From the NCBI GenBank assembly GCA_026018925.1, contig JAKSZU010000166.1, positions 248,001-312,000 on the forward strand: a stretch of DNA of 64,000 bases, written 5' to 3'. The notes beneath the pieces were generated by a model. The model was not told where the DNA came from. It ran no database searches and saw nothing but the letters and a program-made list of their open reading frames with translations. This DNA is from Tupaia tana. Lineage: Eukaryota; Chordata; Mammalia; Scandentia; Tupaiidae. The translations under genes were made by a program, and so were the position numbers. Position 1 is the first letter of the stretch. Each line of letters begins with the position of its first letter. This document shows positions 12,201-26,100 of this stretch, in pieces.

Positions 12201-12666
12201 GAAATTCTACCTTTAAAAAAATCGTAAAAAGGAAAAATTACCAAAAAAAATGAGGAGACAGGAGCAGAGAGAGACAGAGATATCAGAGACACAGAGACAG
12301 GGATAGAAGGCCAGAGGGGCTCCGTACCACACTAGCTTTGATTTCTGGAGGCTGAATTATGAGTAGAAAATCTTCATTTCGCCTGTGCCCTTAAATGTCT
12401 AGTTCCCAGTATCCATGTGGAAACTTCTCAGAGAATGGCTCAACTCTCCTGCCTGGGAGAAAGGAACAGAAGGGCTTATTAACAAAACAAAATATGGAGC
12501 TGAGAGCCAGAGAGAAATTCTACCTTTAAAAAAATCGTAAAAAGGAAAAATTACCAAAAAAAATGAGGAGACAGGAGCAGAGAGACACAGAGGCCTCAGA
12601 GACACAGAGACAGGGATAGAAGGCCAGAGGGGCTCCCTACCACACTAGCTTTGCTTGCTGGAGGCT

Positions 12667-15175
12667 GAATTATGAGTAGAAAATCTTCATTTCGCCTGTG
12701 CCCTGAAATATCTAGTTCCCAGTATCCATGTGGAATCTTCTCAGAGAATGGCTCAACCCTCCTGCCTGGGAGAAAGGAGCAGAGGGGCTTATTAACAAAA
12801 CAAAAGATGGAACTGAGAGCCAGAGAGAAATTCTACCTTTAAAAAAATCATAAAAAGGAAAAATTACCAAAAAAAAATGAGGAGACAGGAGCAGAGAGAG
12901 ACAGAGACCTCAGAGACACAGAGACAGTGATAGAAGGCCAGAGGGGCTCCCTACCACACTAGCTTTGCTTGCTGGAGGCTGAATTATGAGTAGAAAATCT
13001 TCATTTCGCCTGTGCCCTGAAATGTCTAGTTCCCAGTATCCATGTGGAAACTTCTCAGAGAATGGCTCAACTCTCCTGCCTGGGAGAAAGGAGCAGAAGG
13101 GCTTATTAACAAAACAAAAGATGGAGCTGAGAGCCAGAGAGAAATTCTACCTTTAAAAAAATCGTAAAAAGGAAAAATTACCAAAAAAAATGAGGAGACA
13201 GAGCAGAGAGAGACAGAGGCCTCAGAGACACAGAGACAGGGATAGAAGGCCAGAGGGGCTCCCTACCACACTAGCTTTGCTTGCTGGAGGCTGAATAATG
13301 AGTAAAAAATCTTCATTTCGCCTGTGCCCTCAAATGTCTTGTTCCCAGTATCCATGTGGAAACTTCTCAGAGAATGGCTCAACTCTCCTGCCTGGGAGAA
13401 AGGAGCAGAAGGGCTTATTAACAAAACAAAAGATGGAGCTGAGAGCCAGAGAGAAATTCTACCTTTAAAAAAATCGTAAAAAGGAAAAATTACCAAAAAA
13501 AAAATGAGGAGACAGCAGCAGAGAGACACAGAGAACTCAGAGACACAGAGACAGGGATAGAAGGCCAGAGGGGCTCCCTACCACACTAGCTTTGCTGGCT
13601 GGAGGCTGAATTATGTGTAGAAAATCTTCATTTCGCCTGTGCCCTGAAATATCTAGTTCCCAGTATCCATGTGGAATCTTCTCAGAGAATGGCTCAACCC
13701 CCCTGCCTGGGAGAAAGGAGCAGAAGGGCTTATTAACAAAACAAAAGATGGAGCTGAGAGCCAGAGAGAAATTCTACCTTTAAAAAAATCGTAAAAAGGA
13801 AAAATTACCAAAAAAAATGAGGAGACAGGAGCAGAGAGACACAGAGACCTCAGAGACACAGAGACAGGGATAGAAGGCCAGAGGGGCTCCCTACCACACT
13901 AGCTTTGCTTGCTGGAGGCTGAATTATGAGTAGAAAATCTTCATTTCGCCTGTGCCCTGAAATATCTAGTTCCCAGTATCCATGTGGAATCTTCTCAGAG
14001 AATGGCTCAACCCTCCTGCCTGGGAGAAAGGAGCAGAGGGGCTTATTAACAAAACAAAAGATGGAACTGAGAGCCAGAGAGAAATTCTACCTTTAAAAAA
14101 ATCATAAAAAGGAAAAATTACCAAAAAAAAATGAGGAGACAGGAGCAGAGAGAGACAGAGACCTCAGAGACACAGAGACAGTGATAGAAGGCCAGAGGGG
14201 CTCCCTACCACACTAGCTTTGCTTGCTGGAGGCTGAATTATGAGTAGAAAATCTTCATTTCGCCTGTGCCCTGAAATGTCTAGTTCCCAGTATCCATGTG
14301 GAAACTTCTCAGAGAATGGCTCAACTCTCCTGCCTGGGAGAAAGGAGCAGAAGGGCTTATTAACAAAACAAAAGATGGAGCTGAGAGCCAGAGAGAAATT
14401 CTACCTTTAAAAAAATCGTAAAAAGGAAAAATTACCAAAAAAAATGAGGAGACAGAGCAGAGAGAGACAGAGGCCTCAGAGACACAGAGACAGGGATAGA
14501 AGGCCAGAGGGGCTCCCTACCACACTAGCTTTGCTTGCTGGAGGCTGAATAATGAGTAAAAAATCTTCATTTCGCCTGTGCCCTCAAATGTCTTGTTCCC
14601 AGTATCCATGTGGAAACTTCTCAGAGAATGGCTCAACTCTCCTGCCTGGGAGAAAGGAGCAGAAGGGCTTATTAACAAAACAAAAGATGGAGCTGAGAGC
14701 CAGAGAGAAATTCTACCTTTAAAAAAATCGTAAAAAGGAAAAATTACCAAAAAAAAAATGAGGAGACAGCAGCAGAGAGACACAGAGAACTCAGAGACAC
14801 AGAGACAGGGATAGAAGGCCAGAGGGGCTCCCTACCACACTAGCTTTGCTGGCTGGAGGCTGAATTATGTGTAGAAAATCTTCATTTCGCCTGTGCCCTG
14901 AAATATCTAGTTCCCAGTATCCATGTGGAATCTTCTCAGAGAATGGCTCAACCCCCCTGCCTGGGAGAAAGGAGCAGAAGGGCTTATTAACAAAACAAAA
15001 GATGGAGCTGAGAGCCAGAGAGAAATTCTACCTTTAAAAAAATCGTAAAAAGGAAAAATTACCAAAAAAAAAAGAGGAGACAGGAGCAGAGAGAGACAGA
15101 GACCTCAGAGACACAGAGAGAGGGATAGAAGGCGAGAGGGGCTCCCTTCCACACTAGCTTTGCTTGCTGGAGGCC
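12667..15175 (+). repeat. Tandem duplication of a 4-monomer block (12667-13920 and 13921-15175)
   Basis: Both halves run: CAACCCTCC with GCAGAGGGGC, GGAACTG and ATCATAA; AAAC with GACAGAGCAG; GAATAATGAGTAAAA with TCAAATGTCTTG and GACAGCAGCAG; then ATGTGTAG with CAACCCCCC. The offset is a constant 1254 bp (for example 13293 to 14547 and 13608 to 14862), and I saw no difference across the first three monomers. The last monomer of the second half (14862) diverges at its 3' end (AAAGAGGAGAC, GAGAGAGGGATAG, GGCGAGAGG), which marks the junction with the following insert. Copies 1 and 3 have this block once. Confidence 0.93.
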
Positions 15176-15804
15176 GAATTATGAGTAGAAAATCTTCATT
15201 TCGCCTGTGCCCTGAAATATCTAGTTCCCAGTATCCATGTGGAATCTTCTCAGAGAATGGCTCAACTCTCCTGCCTGGGAGAAAGGAGCAGAAGGGCTTA
15301 TTAACAAAACAAAAGATGGAGCTGAGAGCCAGAGAGAAATTCTACCTTTAAAAAAATCGTAAAACGGAAAAATTACCAAAAAACAATGAGGAGACAGGAG
15401 CAGAGAGAGACAGAGACCTCAGAGGCACAGAGACAGTGATAGAAGGCCAGAGGGGCTCCCTACCACACTAGCTTTGCTTGCTGGAGGCTGAATTATGAGT
15501 AGAAAATATTCATTTCGCCTGTGCCCTGAAATATGTAGTTCCCAGGATCCATGTGGAATCTTCTCAGAGAATGGCTCACCTCTCCTGCCTGGGAGAAAGG
15601 AGCAGAAGGGCTTATTAACAAAACAAAAGATGGAGCTGAGAGCCAGAGAGAAATTCTACCTTTAAAAAAATCGTAAAAAGGAAAAATTACCAAAAAAAAA
15701 ATGAGGAGACAGGAGCAGAGAGAGACAGAGACCTCAGAGACACAGAGACTGGGATAGAAGGCCAGAGGGGCTCCCTACCACACTAGCTTTGCTTGCTGGA
15801 GGCT
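15176..15804 (+). repeat. Two-monomer insert with chimeric monomers 49 and 50
   Basis: Monomer 49 (15176) begins with GGCCGAATT (position 26) but ends with AAAACGGAAAA, AAAACAATGAG, GAGGCACAG and ACAGTGATAG, the 3' end of position 29 (8904, 27090). Monomer 50 (15490) begins with GAAAATATTC and GGATCC (position 30) but ends with GAGACTGGGATAG and is followed by position 22 (15805). So 26/29 then 30/other lead back to 22. This is a second independent 26-to-29/30 shortcut, distinct from the one in monomer 6, followed by a jump back upstream in the HOR. Confidence 0.8.
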
Positions 15805-18800
15805 GAATTATGAGTAGAAAATCTTCATTTCGCCTGTGCCCTGAAATATCTAGTTCCCAGTATCCATGTGGAATCTTCTCAGAGAATGGCTCAACTCTCC
15901 TGCCTGGGAGAAAGGAGCAGAAGGGCTTATTAACAAAACGAAAGATGGAGCTGAGAGCCAGAGAGAAATTCTACCTTTAAAAAAATCGTAAAAAGGAAAA
16001 ATTACCAAAAAAGATGAGGAGACAGGAGCAGAGAGAGACAGAGACCTCAGAGACACAGAGACAGGGATAGAAGGCCAGAGGGGCTCCCTACCACACTAGC
16101 TTTGCTTGCTGGAGGCTGAATTATGAGTAGAAAATCTTCATTTCGCCTGTGCCCTGAAATGTCTAGTTCCCAGTATCCATGTGGAAACTTCTCAGAGAAT
16201 GGCTCAACTCTCCTGCCATGGAGAAAGGAGCAGAAGGGCTTATTAACAAAACAAAAGATGGAGCTGAGAGCCAGAGAGAAATTCTACCTTTAAAAAAATC
16301 GTAAAAAGGAAAAATAACCAAAAAAAATGAGGAGACAGAGCAGAGAGAGACAGAGGCCTCAGAGACACAGAGACAGGGATAGAAGGCCAGAGGTGCTCCC
16401 TACCACACTAGCTTTGCTTGCTGGAGGCTGAATTATGAGTAGAAAATCTTCATTTCGCCTGTGCCCTCAAATGTCTTGTTCCCAGTATCCATGTGGAAAC
16501 TTCTCAGAGAATGGCTCAACTCTCCTGCCTGGGAGAAAGGAGCAGAAGGGCTTATTAACAAAACAAAAGATGGAGCTGAGAGCCAGAGAGAAATTCTACC
16601 TTTAAAAAAATCGTAAAAAGGAAAAATTACCAAAAAAAAATGAGGAGACAGCAGCAGAGAGACACAGAGACCTCAGAGACACAGAGACAGGGATAGAAGG
16701 CCAGAGGGGCTCCCTACCACACTAGCTTTGCTGGCTGGAGGCTGAATTATGTGTAGAAAATCTTCATTTCGCCTGTGCCCTGAAATATCTAGTTCCCAGT
16801 ATCCATGTGGAATCTTCTCAGAGAATGGCTCAACCCCCCTGCCTGGGAGAAAGGAGCAGAAGGGCTTATTCACAAAACAAAAGATGGAGCTGAGAGCCAG
16901 AGAGAAATTCTACCTTTAAAAAAATCGTAAAAAGGAAAAATTACCAAAAAAAAATGAGGAGACAGGAGCAGAGGGAGACAGAGACCTCAGAGACACAGAG
17001 ACAGGGATAGAAGGCGAGAGGGGCTCCCTACCACACTAGCTTTGCTTGCTGGAGGCCGAATTATGAGTAGAAAATCTTCATTTCGCCTGTGCCCTGAAAT
17101 ATCTAGTTCCCAGTATCCATGTGGAATCTTCTCAGAGAATGGCTCAACTCTCCTGCCTGGGAGAAAGGAGCAGAAGGGCTTATTAACAAAACAAAAGATG
17201 GAGCTGAGAGCCAGAGAGAAATTCTACCTTTAAAAAATCGTAAAAAGGAAAAATTACCAAAAAAAAAATGAGGAGACAGGAGCAGAGAGAGAAAGAGACC
17301 TCAGAGACACAGAGACTGGGATAGAAGTCCAGAGGGGCTCCCTACCACACTAGCTTTGCTTGCTGGAGGCTGAATTATGAGTAGAAAATCTTCATTTCGC
17401 CTGTGCCCTGAAATATCTAGTTCCCAGTATCCATGTGGAATCTTCTCAGAGAATGGCTCAACTCTCCTGCCTGGGAGAAAGGAGCAGAAGGGCTTATTAA
17501 CAAAACGAAAGATGGAGCTGAGAGCCAGAGAGAAATTCTACCTTTAAAAAAATCGTAAAAAGGAAAAATTACCAAAAAAGATGAGGAGACAGGAGCAGAT
17601 AGAGACAGAGACCTCAGAGACACAGAGACAGGGATAGAAGGCCAGAGGGGCTCCCTACCACACTAGCTTTGCTTGCTGGAGGCTGAATTATGAGTAGAAA
17701 ATCTTCATTTCGCCTGTGCCCTGAAATGTCTAGTTCCCAGTATCCATGTGGAAACTTCTCAGAGAATTGCTGAACTCTCCTGCCTGGGAGAAAGGAGCAG
17801 AAGGGCTTATTAACAAAACAAAAGATGGAGCTGAGAGCCAGAGAGAAATTCTACCTTTAAAAAAATCGTAAAAAGGAAAAATTACCAAAAAAAATGAGGA
17901 GACAGAGCAGAGAGAGACAGAGGCCTCAGAGACACAGAGACAGGGATAGAAGGCCAGAGGTGCTCCCTACCACACTAGCTTTGCTTGCTGGAGGCTGAAT
18001 TATGAGTAGAAAATCTTCATTTCGCCTGTGCCCTCAAATGTCTTGTTCCCAATATCCATGTGGAAACTTCTCAGAGAATGGCTCAACTCTCCTGCCTGGG
18101 AGAAAGGAGCAGAAGGGCTTATTAACAAAACAAAAGATGGAGCTGAGAGCCAGAGAGAAATTCTACCTTTAAAAAAATCGTAAAAAGGAAAAATTACCAA
18201 AAAAAAATGAGGAGACAGCAGCAGAGAGACACAGAGACCTCAGAGACACAGAGACAGGGATAGAAGGCCAGAGGGGCTCCCTACCACACTAGCTTTGCTG
18301 GCTGGAGGCTGAATTATGTGTAGAAAATCTTCATTTCGCCTGTGCCCTGAAATATCTAGTTCCCAGTATCCATGTGGAATCTTCTCAGAGAATGGCTCAA
18401 CCCCCCTGCCTGGGAGAAAGGAGCAGAAGGGCTTATTCACAAAACAAAAGATGGAGCTGAGAGCCAGAGAGAAATTCTACCTTTAAAAAAATCGTAAAAA
18501 GGAAAAATTACCAAAAAAAAATGAGGAGACAGGAGCAGAGAGACACAGAGGCCTCAGAGACACAGAGACAGGGATAGAAGGCGAGAGGGGCTCCCTACCA
18601 CACTAGCTTTGCTTGCTGGAGGCCGAATTATGAGTAGAAAATCTTCATTTCGCCTGTGCCCTGAAATATCTAGTTCCCAGTATCCATGTGGAATCTTCTC
18701 AGAGAATGGCTCAACTCTCCTGCCTGGGAGAAAGGAGCAGAAGGGCTTATTAACAAAACAAAAGATGGAGCTGAGAGCCAGAGAGAAATTCCACCTTTAA

Positions 18801-18937
18801 AAAAATCGTAAAAAGGAGAAATTACAAAAAAAAATGAGGAGACAGGAACAGAGAGAGACAGAGACCTCAGAGACACAGAGACAGGGATAGAAGGCCAGAG
18901 GGGCTCCCTACCACACTAGCTTTGCTTGCTGGAGGCT
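15805..18937 (+). repeat. Tandem duplication of a 5-monomer block (15805-17371 and 17372-18937)
   Basis: The two halves match HOR positions 22-26: AAAACGAAAG with AAAAAGATGAG; AAAC with GACAGAGCAG and GAGGTGCTCC; TCAAATGTCTTG; ATGTGTAG with CTTATTCAC; and GGCCGAATT. The offset is 1567 bp (for example 16430 to 17997, 16744 to 18311, 17058 to 18625). The shared private change CTTATTCAC (about 16867 and 18434) supports recent copying. The first GGCCGAATT monomer (17058) ends GAGACTGGGATAG like monomer 50, while the second (18625) ends AAAGGAGAAATT like a normal position 26. The exchange point therefore lies inside monomer 17058-17371. Confidence 0.9.
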
Positions 18938-20190
18938 GAATTATGAGTAGAAAATCTTCATTTCGCCTGTGCCCTGAAATGTCTATTTCCCAGTATCCAT
19001 GTGGAAACTTCTCAGAGAATGGCTCAACTCTCCTGCCTGGGAGAAAGGAGCGGAAGGGCTTATTAACAAAACGAAAGATGGAGCTGAGAGCCAGAGAGAA
19101 ATTCTACCTTTAAAAAAATCGTATAAAAGAAAAATTACCAAAAAAGTTGAGGAGACAGGAGCAGAGAGAGACTGAGACCTCAGAGACACAGAGACAGGGA
19201 TAGAAGGCCAGAGGGGCTCCCTACCACACTAGCTTTGCTTGCTGGAGGCTGAATAATGAGTAGAAAATCTTCATTTCGCCTGTGCCCTGAAATATGTAGT
19301 TCCCAGGATCCATGTGGAATCTTCTCAGAGAATGGCTCAACTCTCCTGCCTGGGAGACAGGAGCAGAAGGGCTTATTAACAAAAGAAAAGATGGAGCTGA
19401 GAGCCAGAGAGAAATTCTACCTTTAAAAAAATCGTAAAAAGGAAAAATTACCAAAAAAAATGAGGAGACAGGAGCAGAGAGAGACAGAGACCTCAGAGAC
19501 ACAGAGACAGGGATAGAAGGCCAGAGGGGCTCCCTACCACACTAGCTTTGCTTGCTGGAGGCTGAATTATGAGTAGAAAATCTTCATTTCGCCTGTGCCC
19601 TGAAATATCTAGTTCCCAGTATCCATGTGGAATCTTCTAAGAGAATGGCTCAACTCTCCTGCCTGGGAGAAAGGAGCAGAAGGGCTTATTAACAAAACAA
19701 AAGATGGAGCTGAGAGCCAGAGAGAAATTCTACCTTTAAAAAAATCGTAAAAAGGAAAAATTACCAAAAAAAAATGAGGAGACAGGAGCAGAGAGAGACA
19801 GAGACCTCAGAGGCACAGAGACAGTGATAGAAGGCCAGAGGGGCTCCCTACCACACTACCTTTGCTTGCTGGAGGCTGAATTATGAGTAGAAAATATTCA
19901 TTTCGCCTGTGCCCTGAAATATGTAGTTCCCAGGATCCATGTGGAATCTTCTCAGAGAATGGCTCAACTCTCCTGCCTGGGAGAAAGGAGCAGAAGGGCT
20001 TATTAACAAAACAAAAGATGGAGCTGAGAGCCAGAGAGAAATTCTACCTTTAAAAAAATCGTAAAAAGTAAAAATTAACAAAAAAAATGAGGAGACAGGA
20101 GCAGAGAGAGACAGAGACCTCAGAGACACAGAGACAGGGATAGATGGCCAGAGGGGCTCCCTACCACACTAGCTTTGCTTGTTGGAGGCT

Positions 20191-23100
20191 GAATTATGAG
20201 TAGAAAATCTTCATTTCGCCTGTGCCCTGAAATATCTAGTTCCCAGTATCCATGTGGAATCTTCTCAGAGAATGGCTCAACCCGCCTGCCTGGGAGAAAG
20301 GAGCAGAAGGGCTTATTAACAAAACAAAAGATGGAGCTGAGAGCCAGAGAGAAATTCTACCTTTAAAAAAATCGTAAAAAGGAAAAATTACCAAAAAACA
20401 ATGAGGAGACAGGAGCAGAGAGAGACAGAGACCTCAGAGACACAGAGACAGGGATAGAAGGCCAGAGGGGCTCCCTACCACACTAGCTTTGCTTGCTGGA
20501 GGCTGAATTATGAGTAGAAAATCTTCATTTCGCCTGTGCCCTGAAATGTCTAGTTCCCAGTATCCATGTGGAATCTTCTCAGAGAATGGCTCAACTCTCC
20601 TGCCTGGGAGAAAGGAGCAGAAGGGCTTATTAACAAAACAAAAGATGGAGCTGAGAGCCAGAGAGAAATTCTACCTTTAAAAAAATCGTAAAAATGAAAA
20701 ATGACCAAAAAAAATGAGGAGACAGGAGCAGAGAGAGACAGAGACCTCAGAGACACAGAGACAGGGATAGAAGGCCAGAGGGGCTCCCTACCACACTAGC
20801 TTTGCTTGCTGGAGGCTGAATTATGAGTAGAAAATCTTCATTTCGCCTGTGCCCTTAAATGTCTAGTTCCCAGTATCCATGTGGAAACTTCTCAGAGAAT
20901 GGCTCAACTCTCCAGCCTGGGAGAAAGGAGCAGAAGGGCTTATTAACAAAACAAAAGATGGAGCTGAGAGCCAGAGAGAAATTCTACCTTTAAAACAATC
21001 GTAAAAAGGAAAAATTACGAAAAAAAAAATGAGGAGACAGGAGCAGAGAGACACAGAGACCTCAGAGACACAGAGACAGGGATAGAAGGCCAGAGGGGCT
21101 CCCTACCACACTAGCTTTGCTTGCTGGAGGCTGAATTATGAGTAGAAAATCTTCATTTCGCCTGTGCCCTGAAATATCTAGTTCCCAGTATACATGTGGA
21201 ATCTTCTCAGAGAATGGCTCAACTCTCCTGCCTGGGAGAAAGGAGCAGAAGGGCTTATTAACAAAACAAAAGATGGAGCTGAGAGCCAGAGAGAAATTCT
21301 ACCTTTAAAAAAATCGTAAAAAGGAAAAATTACCAAAAAACAATGAGGAGACAGGAGCAGAAAGAGACAGAGACCTCAGAGACACAGAGACAGGGATAGA
21401 AGGCCAGAGGGGCTCCCTACCACACTAGCTTTGCTTGCTGGAGGCTGAATTATGAGTAGAAAATCTTCATTTCGCCTGTGCCCTGAAATTTCTAGTTCCC
21501 AGTATCCATGTGGAATCTTCTCAGAGAATGGCTCAACTCTCCTGCCTGGGAGAAAGGAGCAGAAGGGCTTATTAACAAAACAAAAGATGGAGCTGAGAGC
21601 CAGAGAGAAATTCTACCTTTAAAAAAATCGTAAAAAGGAAAAATTACCAAAAAACAATGAGGAGACAGGAGCAGAGAGAGACAGAGACCTCAGAGACACA
21701 GAGACAGGGATAGAAGGCCAGAGGGGCTCCCTACCACACTAGCTTTGCTTGCTGGAGGCTGAATTATGAGTAGAAAATCTTCATTTCGCCTGTGCCCTGA
21801 AATATCTAGTTCCCAGTATCCATGTGAAACATCTCAGAGAATGGCTCAACTCTCCTGCCTGGGAGAAAGGAGCAGAAGGGCTTATTAACAAAACAAAAGA
21901 TGGAGCTGAGAGCCAGAGAGAAATTCTACATTTAAAAAAATCGTAAAAAGGAAAAATTACCAAAAAAATATGAGGAGACAGGAGCAGAGATAGATAGAGA
22001 CCTCAGAGACACAGAGACAGGGATAGAAGGCCAGAGGGGCTCCCTACCACACTAGCTTTGCTTGCTGGAGGCAGAATTATGAGTAGAAAATCTTCATTTC
22101 GCCTGTGCCCTGAAATATCTAGTTCCCAGTATCCATGTGGAATCTTCTCAGAGAATGGCTCAACTCTCCTGCCTGGGAGAAAGGAGCAGAAGGGCTTATT
22201 AACAAAACAAAAGATGGAGCTGAGAGCCAGAGAGAAATTCTACCTTTAAAAAAATCGTAAAAAGGAAAAATTACCAAAAAAAATGAGGAGACAGGAGCAG
22301 AGAGAGACAGAGACCTCAGAGACACAGAGACAGGGATAGAAGGCCAGAGGGGCTCCCTACCACACTAGCTTTGCTTGCTGGAGGCTGAATTATGAGTAGA
22401 AAATCTTCATTTCGCCTGTGCCCTGAATTATATAGTTCCCAGTATCCATGTGGAATCTTCTCAGAGAATGGCTCAACTCTCTTGCCTGGGAGAAAGGAGC
22501 AGAAGGGCTTATTAACAAAACAAAAGATGGAGCTGAGAGCCAGAGAGAAATTCTACCTTTAAAAAATCGTAAAAAGGAAAAATTACCAAAAAAAAAAATG
22601 AGGAGACAGGAGCAGAGAGAGACAGAGACCTCAGAGACACAGAGACAGGGATAGAAGGCCAGAGGGGCTCCCTACCACACTAGCTTTGCTTGCTGGAGGC
22701 TGAATTATGAGTAGAAAATCTTCATTTCGCCTGTGCCCTGAAATATCTAGTTCCCATTATCCATGTGGAATCTTCTCAGAGAATGGCTCAACTCTCCTGC
22801 CTGGGAGAAAGGAGCAGAAGGGCTTATTAACAAAACAAAAGATGGAGCTGAGAGCCAGAGAGAAATTCTACCTTTAAAAAAATCGTAAAAAGGAAAAATT
22901 ATCAAAAAAAATGAGGAGACAGGAGCAGAGAGAGACAGAGACCTCAGAGACACAGAGACAGGGATAGAAGGCCAGAGGGGCTCCCTACCACACTAGCTTT
23001 GCTTGCTGGAGGCTGAATTATGAGTAGAAAATCTTCATTTCGCCTGTGCCCTGAAATGTCTAGTTCCCAGTATCCATGTGGAAACTTCTCAGAGAATGGC

Positions 23101-26100
23101 TCAACTCTCCTGCCTGGGAGAAAGGAGCAGAAGGGCTTATTAACAAAACAAAAGATGGAGCTGAGAGCCAGAGAGAAATTCTACCTTTAAAAAAATCGTA
23201 AAAAGGAAAAATTACCAAAAAAAATGAGGAGACAGGAGCAGAGAGAGACAGAGATATCAGAGACACAGAGACAGGGATAGAAGGCCAGAGGGGCTCCGTA
23301 CCACACTAGCTTTGATTTCTGGAGGCTGAATTATGAGTAGAAAATCTTCATTTCGCCTGTGCCCTTAAATGTCTAGTTCCCAGTATCCATGTGGAAACTT
23401 CTCAGAGAATGGCTCAACTCTCCTGCCTGGGAGAAAGGAACAGAAGGGCTTATTAACAAAACAAAATATGGAGCTGAGAGCCAGAGAGAAATTCTACCTT
23501 TAAAAAAATCGTAAAAAGGAAAAATTACCAAAAAAAATGAGGAGACAGGAGCAGAGAGACACAGAGGCCTCAGAGACACAGAGACAGGGATAGAAGGCCA
23601 GAGGGGCTCCCTACCACACTAGCTTTGCTTGCTGGAGGCTGAATTATGAGTAGAAAATCTTCATTTCGCCTGTGCCCTGAAATATCTAGTTCCCAGTATC
23701 CATGTGGAATCTTCTCAGGGAATGGCTCAACCCTCCTGCCTGGGAGAAAGGAGCAGAGGGGCTTATTAACAAAACAAAAGATGGAACTGAGAGCCAGAGA
23801 GAAATTCTACCTTTAAAAAAATCATAAAAAGGAAAAATTACCAAAAAAAAATGATGAGACAGGAGCAGAGAGAGACAGAGACCTCAGAGACACAGAGACA
23901 GTGATAGAAGGCCAGAGGGGCTCCCTACCACACTAGCTTTGCTTGCTGGAGGCTGAATTATGAGTAGAAAATCTTCATTTCGCCTGTGCCCTGAAATGTC
24001 TAGTTCCCAGTATCCATGTGGAAACTTCTCAGAGAATGGCTCAACTCTCCTGCCTGGGAGAAAGGAGCAGAAGGGCTTATTAACAAAACAAAAGATGGAG
24101 CTGAGAGCCAGAGAGAAATTCTACCTTTAAAAAAATCGTAAAAAGGAAAAATTACCAAAAAAAATGAGGAGACAGAGCAGAGAGAGACAGAGGCCTCAGA
24201 GACACAGAGACAGGGATAGAAGGCCAGAGGGGCTCCCTACCACACTAGCTTTGCTTGCTGGAGGCTGAATAATGAGTAAAAAATCTTCATTTCGCCTGTG
24301 CCCTCAAATGTCTTGTTCCCAGTATCCATGTGGAAACTTCTCAGAGAATGGCTCAACTCTCCTGCCTGGGAGAAAGGAGCAGAAGGGCTTATTAACAAAA
24401 CAAAAGATGGAGCTGAGAGCCAGAGAGAAATTCTACCTTTAAAAAAATCGTAAAAAGGAAAAATTACCAAAAAAAAAATGAGGAGACAGCAGCAGAGAGA
24501 CACAGAGAACTCAGAAACACAGAGACAGGGATAGAAGGCCAGAGGGGCTCCCTACCACACTAGCTTTGCTGGCTGGAGGCTGAATTATGTGTAGAAAATC
24601 TTCATTTCGCCTGTGCCCTGAAATATCTAGTTCCCAGTATTCATGTGGAATCTTCTCAGAGAATGGCTCAACCCCCCTGCCTGGGAGAAAGGAGCAGAAG
24701 GGCTTATTAACAAAACAAAAGATGGAGCTGAGAGCCAGAGAGAAATTCTACCTTTAAAAAAATCGTAAAAAGGAAAAATTACCAAAAAAAATGAGGAGAC
24801 AGGAGCAGAGAGACACAGAGACCTCAGAGACACAGAGACAGGGATAGAAGGCCAGAGGGGCTCCCTACCACACTAGCTTTGCTTGCTGGAGGCTGAATTA
24901 TGAGTAGAAAATCTTCATTTCGCCTGTGCCCTGAAATATCTAGTTCCCAGTATCCATGTGGAATCTTCTCAGAGAATGGCTCAACTCTCCTGCCTGGGAG
25001 AAAGGAGCAGAAGGGCTTATTAACAAAACGAAAGATGGAGCTGAGAGCCAGAGAGAAATTCTACCTTTAAAAAAATCGTAAAAAGGAAAAATTACCAAAA
25101 AAAAGATGAGGAGACAGGAGCAGAGAGAGACAGAGACCTCAGAGACACAGAGACAGGGATAGAAGGCCAGAGGGGCTCCCTACCACACTAGCTTTGCTTG
25201 CTGGAGGCTGAATTATGAGTAGAAAATCTTCATTTCGCCTGTGCCCTGAAATGTCTAGTTCCCAGTATCCATGTGGAAACTTCTCAGAGAATGGCTCAAC
25301 TCTCCTGCCTGGGAGAAAAGAGCAGAAGGGCTTATTAACAAAACAAAAGAAGGAGCTGAGAGCCAGAGAGAAATTCTACCTTTAAAAAAATCGTAAAAAG
25401 GAAAAATTACCAAAAAAAATGAGGAGACAGAGCAGAGAGAGACAGAGGCCTCAGAGACACAGAGACAGGGATAGAAGGCCAGAGGTGCTCCCTACCACAC
25501 TAGCTTTGCTTGCTGGAGGCTGAATTATGAGTAGAAAATCTTCATTTCGCCTGTGCCCTCAAATGTCTTGTTCCCAGTATCCATGTGGAAACTTCTCAGA
25601 GAATGGCTCAACTCTCCTGCCTGGGAGAAAGGAGCAGAAGGGCTTATTAACAAAACAAAAGATGGAGCTGAGAGCCAGAGAGAAATTCTACCTTTAAAAA
25701 AATCGTAAAAAGGAAAAATTACCAAAAAAAAATGAGGAGACAGCAGCAGAGAGACACAGAGACCTCAGAGACACAGAGACAGGGATAGAAGGCCAGAGGG
25801 GCTCCCTACCACACTAGCTTTGCTGGCTGGAGGCTGAATTATGTGTAGAAAATCTTCATTTCGCCTGTGCCCTGAAATATCTAGTTCCCAGTATCCATGT
25901 GGAAACTTCTCAGAGAATGGCTCAACCCCCCTGCCTGGGAGAAAGGAGCAGAAGGGCTTATTAACAAAACAAAAGATGGAGCTGAGAGCCAGAGAGAAAT
26001 TCTACCTTGAAAAAAATCGTAAAAAGGAAAAATTACCAAAAAAAAATGAGGAGACAGGAGCAGAGGGAGACAGAGACCTCAGAGACACAGAGACAGGGAT

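Larger units (their letters stand above)
9532..20190 (+). repeat. Zone A, HOR copy 2: expanded to 34 monomers (numbers 31-64), about 10.66 kb
   Basis: It begins with ACCCGCC (9532) and ends with the GAAAATATTC/GGATCC monomer (19878), like copies 1 and 3. It lacks one monomer of the 10-12 group: 34 (10472) and 35 (10785) lead straight to TTCCAAG (11099). From GAATTATATAG (11414) the order follows copy 1 to the ATGTGTAG monomer (13608). The following monomers are then repeated or inserted: 45-48, 49-50 and 51-55. The order resumes at 56 (17372, position 22) and runs to 64. Net change against copy 1 is minus one plus eleven. Starts include 11728, 12041, 12354, 12667, 12981, 13293, 13608, 13921, 14235, 14547, 14862, 15176, 15490, 15805 and 16118. 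Confidence 0.9.
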
